A DNA stretch of 64,000 bases, taken from assembly GCF_000143535.2 (NCBI RefSeq), contig NC_037312.1, forward strand, positions 434,001 to 498,000, in the 5' to 3' direction. This DNA is from Botrytis cinerea B05.10. Its lineage: Eukaryota; Ascomycota; Leotiomycetes; Helotiales; Sclerotiniaceae. Within the stretch, counting starts at the first letter, position 1, and the number at the start of each line of letters is the position of its first letter. A model generated the notes under the pieces. The model was not told the origin of the DNA. It searched no databases and saw nothing but the letters and a program-made list of their open reading frames with translations. Positions 24,608 to 35,360 of this stretch are shown here, one piece after another. The position numbers and the translations under genes were made by a program.

Positions 24608-25497
24608 CTTAAGACCTGTTGAAAATAATCAGCTCGACCGAGCTCGTAAATCGTGTTGAGAGGTACTTGTTCTCAACATTTACATTGAGTAGGGTTGAAG
24701 ATTACGTATGAAATAGATGGGGGGAACTGCGTGAGGGGTAATGGGACATAGGATAGAACGTACAATAATGCCAATGTCAAATCACCATGAATCTTGGCTT
24801 TCAACTCAATCTCGATCTCGAGATTGACGTCTAACCTCAACTTCAAAGGTTGCTTTCCTTGATCTTTTGCAGCACCACCACCTTGTTGCTGTTGCTGTTG
24901 CATTTGCATCATTTGCATTTGCTGTTCGTGTTGTTGTTGCATCATTTGCATTTGTTGTTTATAATCGTTTCCGCCATCTTGTTCGAGGAATTGAGGACGA
25001 TCTCTCCTCTTACGGCGTGGTTTGCGTGCAGGGGCTTCCTCTTCTTCCTCCTCTTCTTCTGGCTCAGGCTCCTTGACCTTACGGCGGCGATGCTTCTTCT
25101 TTTTCTTTTCCGGTTCAGGTTCAGGTTCGGGTTCGTTGTGAACGGCAGTATCCTCGCTCTCTTCTACTTCTTTTTCAGGCTCTTCGTCTTGAGCTTCTTC
25201 GCCGCCTTCATTCTCGTCAGCAGTAGCTTCGGCACCAGTTTCTGCCTCTCCATCACTGCCAGCTTGTTCCCCTCCATTTTCATCTTCTACTGATGCCTGT
25301 GCCTTCTGCTCCGTACCTTCTTGTTCTTCCTCTCCTTCTCCATCTTGTTCCTCTTCCCCATCCTCGTTTTGTTCCTCATCTTGAGCTTCCTCTTCTTGCT
25401 CTACTTGCTCATTTTCTTCGTTGTCTCTGTCAGGGGTGGCATCAGGAGTTGGCGCTCCCTTTTTACCACCAATCGGTGTGCTTTCCTTTGGCGGCAT
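24608..25497 (-). CDS. Acidic disordered protein with conserved C-terminal LRLD block
   Basis: ATG at 25497 (MPPKESTPIGGKKGAP). Residues 20-120 are nearly all Glu, Asp, Gln and Gly; then lysine/arginine-rich patches (KKKKKHRRRKVKEPEPEEE and RKPRRKRRDR), then a Gln/Met tract (QQMQMMQQQHEQQMQMMQ). The exon ends with LKLRLDVNLEIEIELKAKIH plus GDLTLALL, an alternating hydrophobic/charged stretch that is nearly identical in the protein at 27.9 kb. I end exon 1 at 24764 with a GTACGT donor and propose a tiny last exon at 24614-24608 (Ser-stop) after a CAG acceptor. Without splicing the frame would continue to 24673. The position of the donor matches that of its paralogue. Function is unknown. Confidence 0.7.
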
Positions 25498-26487
25498 ATT
25501 GTCTTGTGGATTTATGGGATGTACTTAGGTGATGTAGTGAAGGATTTAGAAGAACTCGTGTACGTGAGAAAAAGGGTATATAGCTAAGAGTCAAGAGTAT
25601 TGATTGACTCAAGAATTTCTTTCAAAATTAGATACGGGAGAAATCTAACTTAGCACCGTTGTAGTTTTGTCTTATATGAAAGCCGAAAAATGTAAACTTG
25701 GAAATTCATGCCAGATTCTATGGAGCAAGCTTTCAAACAACTCAACTATGACATAACCGCTGCCTTCATTCTTATCCCTGTAAGAGGTGTAAGATACAGA
25801 ATGGAGGCCAAGAATCCTGGAATAGATGATTTATCGCAAGGATATTGGTGATAAATGTGGGGTTTGACAAACCAACATATGTGTGTGGGTCATGAAAAAC
25901 TACAGGGCTGCTACTTGTACCAAAAAGGTCGAGTCCATCCGTCCACCAATTCGAATCACCGAGTCTAGAGGCGCATATTTTTTCAAAATCAAGGCTAAAT
26001 GGTGTTTGAGCAAGAAGAACAATAGTAAATAATTGAACATTTCCTGTTGTGCCCTAAAGCTTTTCAGGGTCTTTCAGGTATGGAAACTCATACACTCTCA
26101 GTAGCTGTTCAAGCTACACAAGAAGTAAGCCACCAGCCATTAATACCTCGTTCTTCAAACTGCCATAATAGCTACCTTCACAAGGCTAACACAAACGATC
26201 CTTTCGGCTCTTATGACTTCATCCGCATGATATCATTTTTCGATTGAAATGGTGAGGGGCTAATCCATTGTTAGGCATGGGGTATGAAGAGATAAGTTGT
26301 GGCTGGTGAACAACTAAATCGACATTTTCCGTCCCCACAGCACCTTTCGAACACTGAATTCAATTAATTATACACTGTTCCAGTATCCACTTCCACTTCC
26401 ACTCCCACAAAACATACAATACTACGATAATACGATTTTACGATAACGTCCAGCCTTGAGGACAACAAGTCAGATGAAAATCACGAG
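25498..26487. other. Divergent intergenic region
   Basis: Shared upstream region of the minus-strand acidic gene and the plus-strand gene at 26488. No gene is seen inside. A CCACTTCCACTTCCACTCCCAC stretch near 26385-26406 is a pyrimidine-rich leader-like tract. Confidence 0.45.
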
Positions 26488-27188
26488 ATGGCATTGTTTT
26501 TGATGTTAGTAAATGCTATACCGACGGTAATCGGCACTGCTGAAGCATTAGATGTTCAGAAGAAGGAAGATTTGGCCCAGAAGCACAAGGCAAAGTTTTT
26601 CATGACGGCGAATTTTGCTTTGGATGGAAAGGTTGCTCATGAAAAAGAATCACAGGTCGTCCTACGCGATAACAGGGTATGTTGCCATGAGTTCCTATGT
26701 GCTTACATCAATACCGTGGTGAATATTGAAGAAAGATACTGATTTTGAGCAATCTGCAGATGTACTTAAACCACCCAGATGCGCCGAAAGAAGGACATCG
26801 ATTTTGTGGTTACTATTTCATGTATCCAGGCACCGAAGAGCATGGCTTGGTTTCGACGATTCAAGACAATCCTCCGATGCTAAATTGGATATTCGTCGAC
26901 TCAAAAACTTTAGAGGTACGCTATGGTGGGCGAGCAGATACGGTGGACAACTTAGCACACCCATGGGAATGGTCAGAAGATGAAGTGAATTTGACGCTGG
27001 AAGAAGATGAAGGATTTGTTGCAGTGGAAGTTGAGCCTGGATTATGGCAAATATATTTTGATAGAAATGGGGACTTCTCTGGTCTACCCACAGGAAAAAG
27101 AATCCAAGAAGTTTGTTTGCTCCGGCGGATGATGTGTGGATGGAATAGTCAGCTAGTACCAGCCGACAGGAAAAAGGAGGGTGGTTAA
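26488..27188 (+). CDS. Conserved fungal protein of unknown function (205 aa)
   Basis: Two exons, 26488-26676 and 26760-27188, joined in frame across an 83-bp intron (AGG/GTATGT; TACTGATT branch; CTGCAG). The N-terminus is hydrophobic (MALFLMLVNAIPTVIG), then KKEDLAQKHKAKFFMTANFA. Exon 2 holds the most ordered-looking part: GHRFCGYYFMYPGTEEHGL, PPMLNWIFVDSKTLEVRYGG, PWEWSEDE, GFVAVEVEPGLWQIYFDRNG and GKRIQEVCLLRRM. I recall this pattern as a widespread fungal family that has no assigned activity, but I cannot name a domain. There is no catalytic motif I can identify. It is the only compact, globular-looking protein between the low-complexity genes. Confidence 0.8.
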
Positions 27189-27861
27189 TAATTTCACCAT
27201 TAGGAAATAACATAACAGAAAATGAAAATTTCATGATATCCATCCGAACTCTTCCCATTCACACTGTACAGCCTAGAACAAAATACTCATGTTACAGACA
27301 CGCGTGAGACTCGTCAAACTCGAACTCTTGGAGGATTAATCCTGTACAATAACTCAAAAAACGATCAATTTACATGCAATATGACGAAATCTTGCCTCTT
27401 TCAATCGAACATGGGGGAAAATCGAACGAGGCAATGCCTGTAAATGCTTGTATCTGACCCACTAGGATCACTATATTCTTCCCAGCCACAGAACAAGTTG
27501 TTTCGCAATTTGCCAACTTTAACACTGCATGGTTGGTGAAAACTTGCCAAAGAAGGACCTGGAGAAATTAGCTACGAGCTATTACCCCGAAAAACAAGAA
27601 AACGGCTTTGGCCGGCAAGGGGGTCTGCATCAAATATGATGATGACGTGGAATCAGCGCAAGCAGGTTCGATTATCGAGAAATCCACTCAGTCTTTCTTT
27701 TAAAGAACACAGGTTCGAGTCAATCATATCCTCTTTCTCCTCATTCAAACAAACATATTCTCATTTTCTTTATATCCTTTCAGGATAATCCAATCTCCGT
27801 TTTTATTTATTTCCAACACCTTTTGATACGGAGGTCTCTCTCGTAGAGCTCTACTTCGACA
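27189..27861. other. Intergenic, promoter and leader of next gene
   Basis: Upstream region of the plus-strand gene at 27862, with a pyrimidine-rich leader (TCTTTCTTTT, CTCTTTCTCC) in the last 200 bases. No gene is visible. Confidence 0.5.
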
Positions 27862-28385
27862 ATGGCGAGTCAAGCCAAGCCAAAGGCTGCTGCCACCAAG
27901 ACTGCCACGAAAGGAAAGAAGGCTCCCCCCAAAAAGAGACAGCCAGAGCCCGAATCCGAATCGGAGACCGATTCCGATGATTATACCTCCGATGAAGAAT
28001 CAGAAGAAGAAGCACCACCCCCACGTCGTCCGGCAAAGCAAAAGCAAAAGCAACAAGGTGGCGGAGGCGGACCACTTGGTGGTGTCAGTGACATGGTTCC
28101 TTTGGATCAAGTTGGTGACACCGTCGGAGGGGCTGCCGGCCAAGTCGGAAACACACTTGGTAACGTCGCTGGCGGTGTACTAGGTGGCGGTGGTGGTGAA
28201 AAGAAGGGAGACGACAAGGAAGATACACTTAGGTTACGGTTGGATTTGAATCTCGAGGTCGAGATTACGCTGAAAGCGAAGATCCATGGTGATCTTGAAT
28301 TGGCACTATTGTAAGTTCACAACACCTTTATTATTTTCTCAACCCCTCCTGTTCTGACGTTAGTACAAGGGATACTGGTGGATAA
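27862..28385 (+). CDS. Small charged/Gly-rich protein with conserved C-terminal LRLD block
   Basis: Exon 1 is 27862-28310 (MASQAKPKAAATKTATKGKK). It has a Lys/Ala-rich start, a Ser/Asp/Glu region (ESESETDSDDYTSDEESEEE), a Lys/Gln patch and a Gly-rich stretch (GQVGNTLGNVAGGVLGGGGG). The end, LRLRLDLNLEVEITLKAKIH plus GDLELALL, is the same block that ends the 24.7 kb protein. A GTAAGT donor at 28311 sits at the identical place in the block. The acceptor may be at 28363 or 28369, giving a last exon that ends DTGG and TAA at 28383-28385. The two genes look like diverged, inverted paralogues that kept the C-terminal block. Function is unknown. Confidence 0.75.
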
Positions 28386-31300
28386 AGATCTCTTACATGA
28401 GTTTTTGTTGCAGAAACGGTTAATAATGTCGTCCGTCCCCATCGCAGCTTGATGTAGTCGCAGCTTACTGTATGATCTTCGACCTTTCGTTATCTTCGAA
28501 AATTTTATCTAACATTCTGAAAAGTCTTCCATGAGGACGAAACTTGGTTAGAAATTGCTACTAACAAGTTCTTCCTAGGAACTAATTGGCTTTTCGATAT
28601 TTTCGTTGCTGGGTATAGGATCTTTGGATTCTTCGGAGTGGGACATGGGAGGTTAGGACCGGATTCTGATGTTTCGAAGGAGTTTTTTGAGTGCATGGAG
28701 AATGGGAGAATGGGAGATTGGGATCGGGTTTCGACATGTTCCACACGTATTATATACCTATTCTCTAAAGTGGGAATTTTAATGCCTGAATGACTTTTCC
28801 AAACTTTCTTGAATTTATATGAAATGACCATGTGTGATGATGTAGTTTTATGATTCTATGAGTGTGTGACGTCGTTGGTGCTATTCCTTCGCTACCTTCA
28901 GGGGAGAATCCGGAGTGAATCGCCCGGAGGATTGATTACAACAGAAAAATTGCTCAGTGAATCTTGTTGGAACGATCCTTGCTGCAAGTAACTATTGAGA
29001 AGTAGATAACAAGATCGGACTTAAGAACTTTGCTTTCAAAGTATAAGGTCTGTGAAGAAGACTGAAAGTATACAAACTCACCAAGGCAGCCACACCTACA
29101 ACTCCGCACTGAAAGTTGTTTCGTTCAGGGTCATGGAATATCTAACATCATAATTCTAGCGTATTCGATAATCTGCGTCAATCAGACCCCAAATGTTTCG
29201 ATGTATATTGATTTACAGCAAGAAACTTGGATTTAGATGTTATGTAGGTGTTCTATGGACAAAATAGCGAGAAGGGGGAGATAGTGCACGTGGTTTTGGG
29301 TAATGTACGACAACTCCGACCTAGCATCTCATTTAACCATATGAAGATCCATGGCTGTAGATAGGATCCAAATGGTTAGAAATTCTGCCATCAAATTATT
29401 GTAGCCATCACTTATCCTACGCTTTCCCAATATCCACTAGCCTTGGACTCTCATCTGCCATGAAAACGAATCAACTAAAATCATCCTTGAATCGTTCGGC
29501 TTCGAGTTCTCAAAGAAGCACATGTGTAGATCTATCTTTAGCGGGAAAGAATCTCACCCAAATCGAAATATCGATGGCCTACACTTGTTCGAGTATATGC
29601 CTTCCTACGGTAATCTCTGCTCTTCAAGTCTCATGCGGATTTAGCAAAGTGTAAGTCTAGACTTAATTACTTGCAGGGTATATAATAGGAGATCTATCTC
29701 TAGATTAGCTCATCTAATGCTTTGTAATACGAATATTTATGTTTGCGATATCACACTGATCTCTAGTGTAACTGAGTCACTTTATTCATGGGGAGGGGAA
29801 TAGGCCTTAGGTCATTTTCACTAGTTTGCTAATGCTCATTGTGGCTCAAAATTTTGGTGGTTCCGTCAGTAGTATTCTGCTCTCTCCTGTGGTAACATAC
29901 CAATAATAGGGAAAAATATCATCAAATAACATACACCGAGATCTTCCTGCTCAAGATCTCACAGGAAACGTTACGCAATTATTGTTAGCTATTGATTTAG
30001 CTGCTTGACCCCTCCGCAAAAGAAAAATCGATAACGCAACCAGATCTTTCCAAGACAATTCCTAAGCAATGTCTCCAACTCTTGAATGTAAATAATAGCC
30101 GCTCAAGCCTTCATAGTTGCCTACACATCACCAAGTATATCTTTAAAAGCCTCTACAGCATCATAAATACTCGTTAACCAGAACATTACACTCCCGATAT
30201 CCCCATCACCGAACAAGGTATTGGTTCCAACACATCTTTCCTGGTAAATAATGCCAAGTGCTGTATAGAAATTGCTATCACTGAACGCAATAGTATACTG
30301 GAGCGGCTCAGTGTCCATAAAAATACTAAGAGCTTTCAGATCTATTGGGTCGCAGTTGCATGTTGCGGTGCCGAGCTATTTGTGTTACTTGTCCGTGTTT
30401 CTGGATGCACGTATTAGAAGAGACAGGCAAAGAGAAGTTGTCGTCTTTGAGTTTGAATAAATACATACGCGCGGGCACTAGTGTTGTACACACTGATAAC
30501 ATGAGGTATTAGCGTTAGATATTATTTTGTAGAAGTATAAAATGATGGTGAATGAATATCGCCTAGTTATCGGGCTTTGATCTCTTTGTATGCTTCGTCA
30601 GTATGAGAATTCCAAGCATCAGTCTGATCTTTAGATGAAATTCTCTAACATCTAATTTCCAACCATCAACTAGTACACAACTCAAGATACTGACTTTGTT
30701 TTTCCATTTTTTCATAAATAAGCACAGTCAAGTCCATTAGGCTGGAATTGCACACACAGACAATGTTGGCGCTGTGTATAACTAAGGGAAACATGTTACA
30801 AACTCACTTGAAAACCCACCTGCCATTCCATGGATTAGATGAAATTTAGGAGTTTTCAATGGGGGGATTCTCTCAGATCTAGTGAGTCAAGTCTTCGCCG
30901 CGATAGTGTCTCATTTTGAAGTCGGTGGATCTGGGGCACAGGAGTGGACGCAACCCCCTCCCGCCAACAAACTTGTTAACAACCACACATCCCTCAAATA
31001 AAATAAGAGTCGAGACTATACTGTATAATCATTTGATGAGCAGCGGGTAATAATCATTTTCCTGCATCTCAACTGAAGAGAAGACTCATGAAGATTGACT
31101 CAAATGAGAAAAAATCCATTTTTTTTCTTCAAACAAATCAGCTTTCAAATTGCCATAGCCAATGCCTCATGTCGCTCTTGAGTTCGTGATATAGTTAAGA
31201 GAATTTGTATCCGTAAGTTGTCCAAGTACTCGGCAGACATTCAAAGGAGGTTCTGATGAGAGCATTGTTTTGATATAGTTTTCAATGACATTCTAGGTAC

Positions 31301-31395
31301 TAGTGGCCTATTTTGCACTTCATGGCACATGAGAATCTATCATATCCTGACTAGTACCCGTTTCTCACATCAGATATCCTCAAATTGTTGTAGAT
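28386..31395. other. Gene-poor 3 kb, one weak coding remnant
   Basis: Mostly no coding signal. The exception is a minus-strand frame at 30121-30318, listed separately. A 64-residue plus-strand frame at 29460-29654 has no supporting context. Confidence 0.4.
30121..30378 (-). pseudogene. Possible exon or gene fragment, unknown
   Basis: A minus-strand frame reads ...CNCDPIDLKALSIFMDTEPL then QYTIAFSDSNFYTALGIIYQ and ends EAFKDILGDV-stop. Composition is protein-like. An AAATAG acceptor precedes the frame near 30379, but I could not find an upstream exon that joins in phase. It may be the last exon of a decayed gene. The family is not recognised. Confidence 0.25.
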
Positions 31396-32071
31396 CTATG
31401 GTGGCAGAGAAGAGAGATCGAACAACGCAAGCCCAGGGGTGATTGAAGATTTGGCACGTATCCTCCAAGAATGGTACAATTCAGCAAAATTGTGATCATC
31501 CACTCGCCCAAACGCCTCCGCTGGAAACAAGCACATGCCAATCGCCGTCATATTATCGCGGTTTGTCATCACAGACTTCTCTCGAAACCATGATTCATCG
31601 AATGTGCTGTTAGGTGGTGGATTTGCACAAATCAAGTCGACCCAGTAATTGATCGCTCTCTCCCACTCTTCCTTTTCTGTCTGTCGATTGGATTCGACCA
31701 ATTGGTGTACTCTGAGTCGTTCTCCTTCGAGCTGGGTTATGCGTCCTGTTAATCTCGCTGGAGCTAGCTCGGAAAACACACAAGCAAAGATACGGAAAAG
31801 TGCGGCATGTATCACACCTAGGGTTTCCTCAATTTCCCTCGATCTATGATGGCATCGGCGTGAATCCTTAAAAAGTGGCATGCTACCAATATCCGGTTCT
31901 GTAAGTCTGGGGTCGTTCTCGAACCACTCGAAGTTAAGATAGAACATGCACAACCTACTTAAGGGGAGCAACATTGGGAAGAATGGGGAATTGATAAAAA
32001 GACGTGATTACATCAAAAGCTTCATTCTGCTTAGGTGATGCAAAGTGTACATCGTTGAATAATGTAGTCAT
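31396..32071 (-). CDS. Fungal hypothetical protein with apparent frameshift (about 224 aa)
   Basis: A start at ATG 32071 (MTTLFNDVHFASPKQNEAFD) runs in one frame to VAPLK-stop. From 31974 a second frame, one base displaced, carries on naturally (LSRLCMFYLNFEWFENDPRL ...) to a stop at 31396. The two meet inside a run of four Gs on the plus strand (31963-31966). Losing one G gives a smooth join, while no good intron fits because the residues on both sides look coding. The protein has an Arg/His-rich middle (DSRRCHHRSREIEETLG) and a conserved-looking C-terminus (FPAEAFGRVDDHNFAELYHS, ITPGLALFDLSSLP). I cannot assign a function. It is either a pseudogene or a homopolymer error. Confidence 0.6.
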
Positions 32072-32936
32072 GTTCTCTCTACCAAGTGGTTGGTTTCTTT
32101 TTCCAAATGCTTGTGAATGGTAGAGGTAACTGTAAGTTGGAGTCCTGCTCTTCTGCCCTGCAAGATATAAGAGCAAAGCTAGTTGATATATACCATTAAG
32201 AGGGTAGGGACTAAGCCATGTATATAAACCTCTGGGATGTGCTTAGGTGGCTTCCTTAAATATTCAACAGTTGTTTTTGTTTCAGAATGAGTCGGCTATT
32301 CAAGAGACTTAGGTTGAACCCGTACAGTATTTGGTGATAAGCCGGCATTTCCTTTCCTCTCAGAGAGGAGTAGTAGACTGAAAGCTCTAGGATAAAAAAG
32401 ATCCTAAGGGTAGAAGATTCTTTTAGAATTGACGAATCACATGATCTATGATTTAAATCAAATCATGTGATAATCCAAGCATTTATCCGGATCTGACCAG
32501 GGTTTCTGTCTCAGATAATAGGTTAACCAATGGAGAAAATCCTGCTCTTCTACAGGAGGATGATAAATAGACATCAACATCACTAAAAGCGCAATTTTCT
32601 TTTTCTTTGATGGCAGGCAGGGATTCTTTTGACTCATTTGTTCAGGAAGTGGCGAGAAGCAAAATCACCAACATTTATACCTGCATGGATTCCATGAAGG
32701 TGAAGAGCTAGGCTGTTCAGCTATCATGGGCTTACAGATGATGTAAAAGCAAAAATCAATGCTTTAAGTGACGAGTCACATTTCAAGGGTAGGCACTGAT
32801 TCATTCGGATAATCACAAATAGTTCGATTCCCGCGGTAACAAGCCGAGAACATAAATAAACGCATTTAGCCCACTGCGTTATTCAAGCCCAAGCAGTCCT
32901 CAATTGATCAAAATGTATCTCTCAGACCACAGATAA
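32072..32936. other. Intergenic left of the Myb-like array
   Basis: No gene. It contains the inverted repeat at 32436-32471. Confidence 0.5.
32436..32471. repeat. Perfect 10-bp inverted repeat with palindromic core
   Basis: ATCACATGAT (32436-32445) and its exact reverse complement ATCATGTGAT (32462-32471) flank 16 bases that contain a second perfect palindrome, GATTTAAATC (32450-32459). It could be a dimeric protein-binding site or chance in AT-rich DNA. Confidence 0.6.
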
Positions 32937-33519
32937 TCATGCTTCCACATCTCCATCGAAGTCCGATCCGGAATCAACAGTGCCTCCACCACTTGCATCA
33001 GTTACCTGAGTTTCCTCCTTCTTAATGTTATCTTCCTCATCGCTAGTACCCGCCTAAAAGGGGGATATCAGTAAACATAGCAAGAAACATTTAGATGGGT
33101 CATACTCACATCCTTGATCGGAGACCTGGCTTTTACCTTTCTACCTGGGAGACTTCGTGTTGGCGTCTCGGGGGCAATCTTGTTGTCTTTCTCATCGCAG
33201 TCATCGAATTCTAGTTCCTCGTCGTCATCATCACTGTTTACTTTCGAGCGCTTTTGCTTCTTCAAGGGGCTGCCTTTGGTAGCTTTGCTTTTCGTCGGAG
33301 ATTGTCTTTTTCTTGGTGTTGTTGCCGGTGAGGAGCTCGCATTACCGTTTTGTTCTTGATTGAAGTCTGGCAATGTTTTTTGAATCGCTGCCATCGCATT
33401 TGTGCAGCTGACTTGGTGGGAACACTGAGATCCTTCGCGACTCTGTCCCAATCTATGTGGCCAATGCTGGCTTGCCTAAGAATGGAAACCAACAATTTCT
33501 TTTCTGCGTCGCTAGACAT
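32937..33519 (-). CDS. Myb/SANT-like protein, array member 1, frameshifted
   Basis: ATG at 33519 (MSSDAEKKLLVSILRQASIG) opens the array's shared domain: LLxxIL near the start, then HIDWDRVAKDLSVP, then MRWQRFKK. Right after RFKK the frame is lost in a run of six As (33376-33381 on plus). A seventh A would lead straight into TLPDFNQEQNGN and the charged tail (SPTKSKATKGSPLKKQKRS, DDDDEELEFDD). The first exon is 410 nt, one short of a multiple of three. The intron 33109-33054 (GTGAGT...TTTTAG) is intact, and exon 2 (33053-32937) ends FDGDVEA. Expected role: DNA or chromatin binding, by domain analogy only. It is a pseudogene or a base-call error. Confidence 0.7.
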
Positions 33520-33835
33520 GACTGATTCTGAAGGTACAATTGTGGTATGAGAATTCGTATCAATATCTGTATGTTGTGAAGCGACTGATGGACAACAGAT
33601 GAGAACGGATCACTGGTATTTAAGTATTTATCATATTGAACACTCCGTACGCCAAAGTAAATTCTTGAACTAAAGCATTTATCTACTTCAAACTGTCAAG
33701 GCAGATATCGCCATCAGCTGGAATCAACAAACAGCCGCTTGGACACTGGTCTCCCGATCAACCTCCCCAATATTGACCAATACTGACCAACTGTCTGATG
33801 TATCATTTTCCTCAGCTCTGATCGGATTCATCATG

Positions 33836-34180
33836 CTAAACTCCATCCTTGACGATCTTTCTTTTGTTTGATGCAGGCTTCTTCTCTCCATTTGTATTTT
33901 CTGCCACCTTCCCTGTCTGCTTGCCGCTTCCCGCGTTTGGTGTAACCTTTATGCCGTTCTCCATTTCATCACCGACCTATTTCTTGGCCGATATTCCTGG
34001 AACAAGACCATTGTTTTGCTTGTATCGTATCCAACGTTTGCTCGCAGCTTTTGCCGGATGCATAGCTTTGATTCCAAGGTCCTCTGCTAGTTGCTCGTAA
34101 TCTGAACTTATCTCGCTAAGGTTTATTCGTTTGTGTACGGCTGCGATGAGTCTTTGATCTTTGACGGATTCGGTGGTCAT
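33836..34180 (-). pseudogene. Myb/SANT-like protein, array member 2, in-frame stop
   Basis: ATG at 34180 (MTTESVKDQRLIAAVHKRIN) gives the domain with SSDYEQLAEDLGIK and AAKRWIRYK-like residues (AASKRWIRYKQ), then GISAKK and TAG at 33977-33979. The same frame continues without interruption for 46 more codons (VGDEMENGIKVTPN ... NKRKIVKDGV) to a second TAG at 33836-33838. That extension has the basic/acidic composition of the tails in sister genes. No convincing GT-AG pair removes the first stop. Either the gene is truncated to 67 residues or it has decayed by one nonsense change. Confidence 0.6.
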
Positions 34181-34495
34181 TGTGAAGAGTACTGGATTCT
34201 TGTTTGGACACGGAACTGCTGATCAAATGGGTTAGACTTGTGGTCAAAAGATAGAGTATACTGACAAGACGTTACCGACTGACTTTGACTCTGGATGGAA
34301 CTTTCGCAACTGTAGTAGTTACTTGGGAGATCCAACATAGTGATAGACATACATTTACATAGGTACAAAACAGGGTAATGAACAGATTTCTCTACAAGAT
34401 TGCTGTCACAAGAAAATAATTCCATTGCTTATTATGTTTCTCCCTGTGCAAATTCAGTCCATCAGAAACAAGAAACTACCTGTGCCTGCAGAATC

Positions 34496-35095
34496 TCATG
34501 CATCTTCTCCCGACAGCAATTCATCCAGTATATTCTCATTACCTTCACTTTCTGACCACTGAATGTTATCCTCAAATTGACCATCTTCTTGCTTAATTCC
34601 GCCAGGCACTTCCAACTGTCCGTTGTATTTGTTTGTCTTCCTTTCTTTGCCCGGTCTCGGTTTTGAAGTAGATGCGTTCGAAGACATGCCAATCGACCTA
34701 TTGATTCTTCTGCGCTGGGCAGGTGGCACATTTGGTTCCCCCACAGTGGCTGCACGTTTTCTTACTCCGGTTCTGCCCCTCTTTTTGACATCGATTTCCT
34801 CGGCTACCTGTTCTATACCCGCATCCTCACTTGCTTCTTTCTCTCTCGCCGGATTATCAAGTGCCGCTGTTGTCTGTTCAACCTTCACATCATCTTCGGC
34901 TGTCTTGTTCCTACTGTCTTTGAAAAGCTTTGCTTTGAATCGATGCCAGCGTACTCGAGCAGTTCCGGGCTTGATTCCTAGAAGTGCGCCTAATTTATGG
35001 TAGTCGACAGGCGGCAAAGGATCCCAAAGACTGAGAATGGCAATAAGAAGCTTTTCGTCGTCACTCTTCCCAGATGAATTTTCTCTTGGAGGCAT
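34496..35095 (-). CDS. Myb/SANT-like protein, array member 3 (199 aa)
   Basis: Single exon from ATG 35095. Residues 13-58 form the shared domain: DDEKLLIAILSLWDPLPPVD, then YHKLGALLGIKPGTARVRWH, then RFKAKL. The spacing fits a three-helix Myb/SANT-like fold with a Trp-containing last helix. The tail is disordered: KKRGRTGVRKRAATVGEP is a strong nuclear-localisation-like patch, followed by an acidic end (SESEGNENILDELLSGEDA). Such proteins are usually nuclear and DNA-associated; the target is unknown. No introns and no lesions. Confidence 0.8.
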   Translation of the reverse strand: MPPRENSSGKSDDEKLLIAILSLWDPLPPVDYHKLGALLGIKPGTARVRWHRFKAKLFKDSRNKTAEDDVKVEQTTAALDNPAREKEASEDAGIEQVAEEIDVKKRGRTGVRKRAATVGEPNVPPAQRRRINRSIGMSSNASTSKPRPGKERKTNKYNGQLEVPGGIKQEDGQFEDNIQWSESEGNENILDELLSGEDA

Positions 35096-35360
35096 GATTG
35101 TACACTTTTCGTAGTCTTTGTAAAGGGATGATGGCGACTATTCGTTGGGTCTGTGTTGTTTAGAGATGTAAATGTGCGTAGAGGTGTGAATATTGTATTA
35201 CAAAAATGCAAGCAATTTCACTGTCCCATTATATAGTCATCAAACGTAAATCAGAGCTCTAGTTGATTCTTTATCCATGCGTAAGACTGCCTGTGTGAAA
35301 GACCCCTACCTGCGCATACCAAAACCAAGCTCTATATGACTGAAACCCCTTGAAGAGATC

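Noticed and set aside
29460..29720. 64-aa frame followed by GTAAGT and TTGCAG
   Set aside because: The implied intron would be about 27 nt, too short, and no homologous pattern is known.
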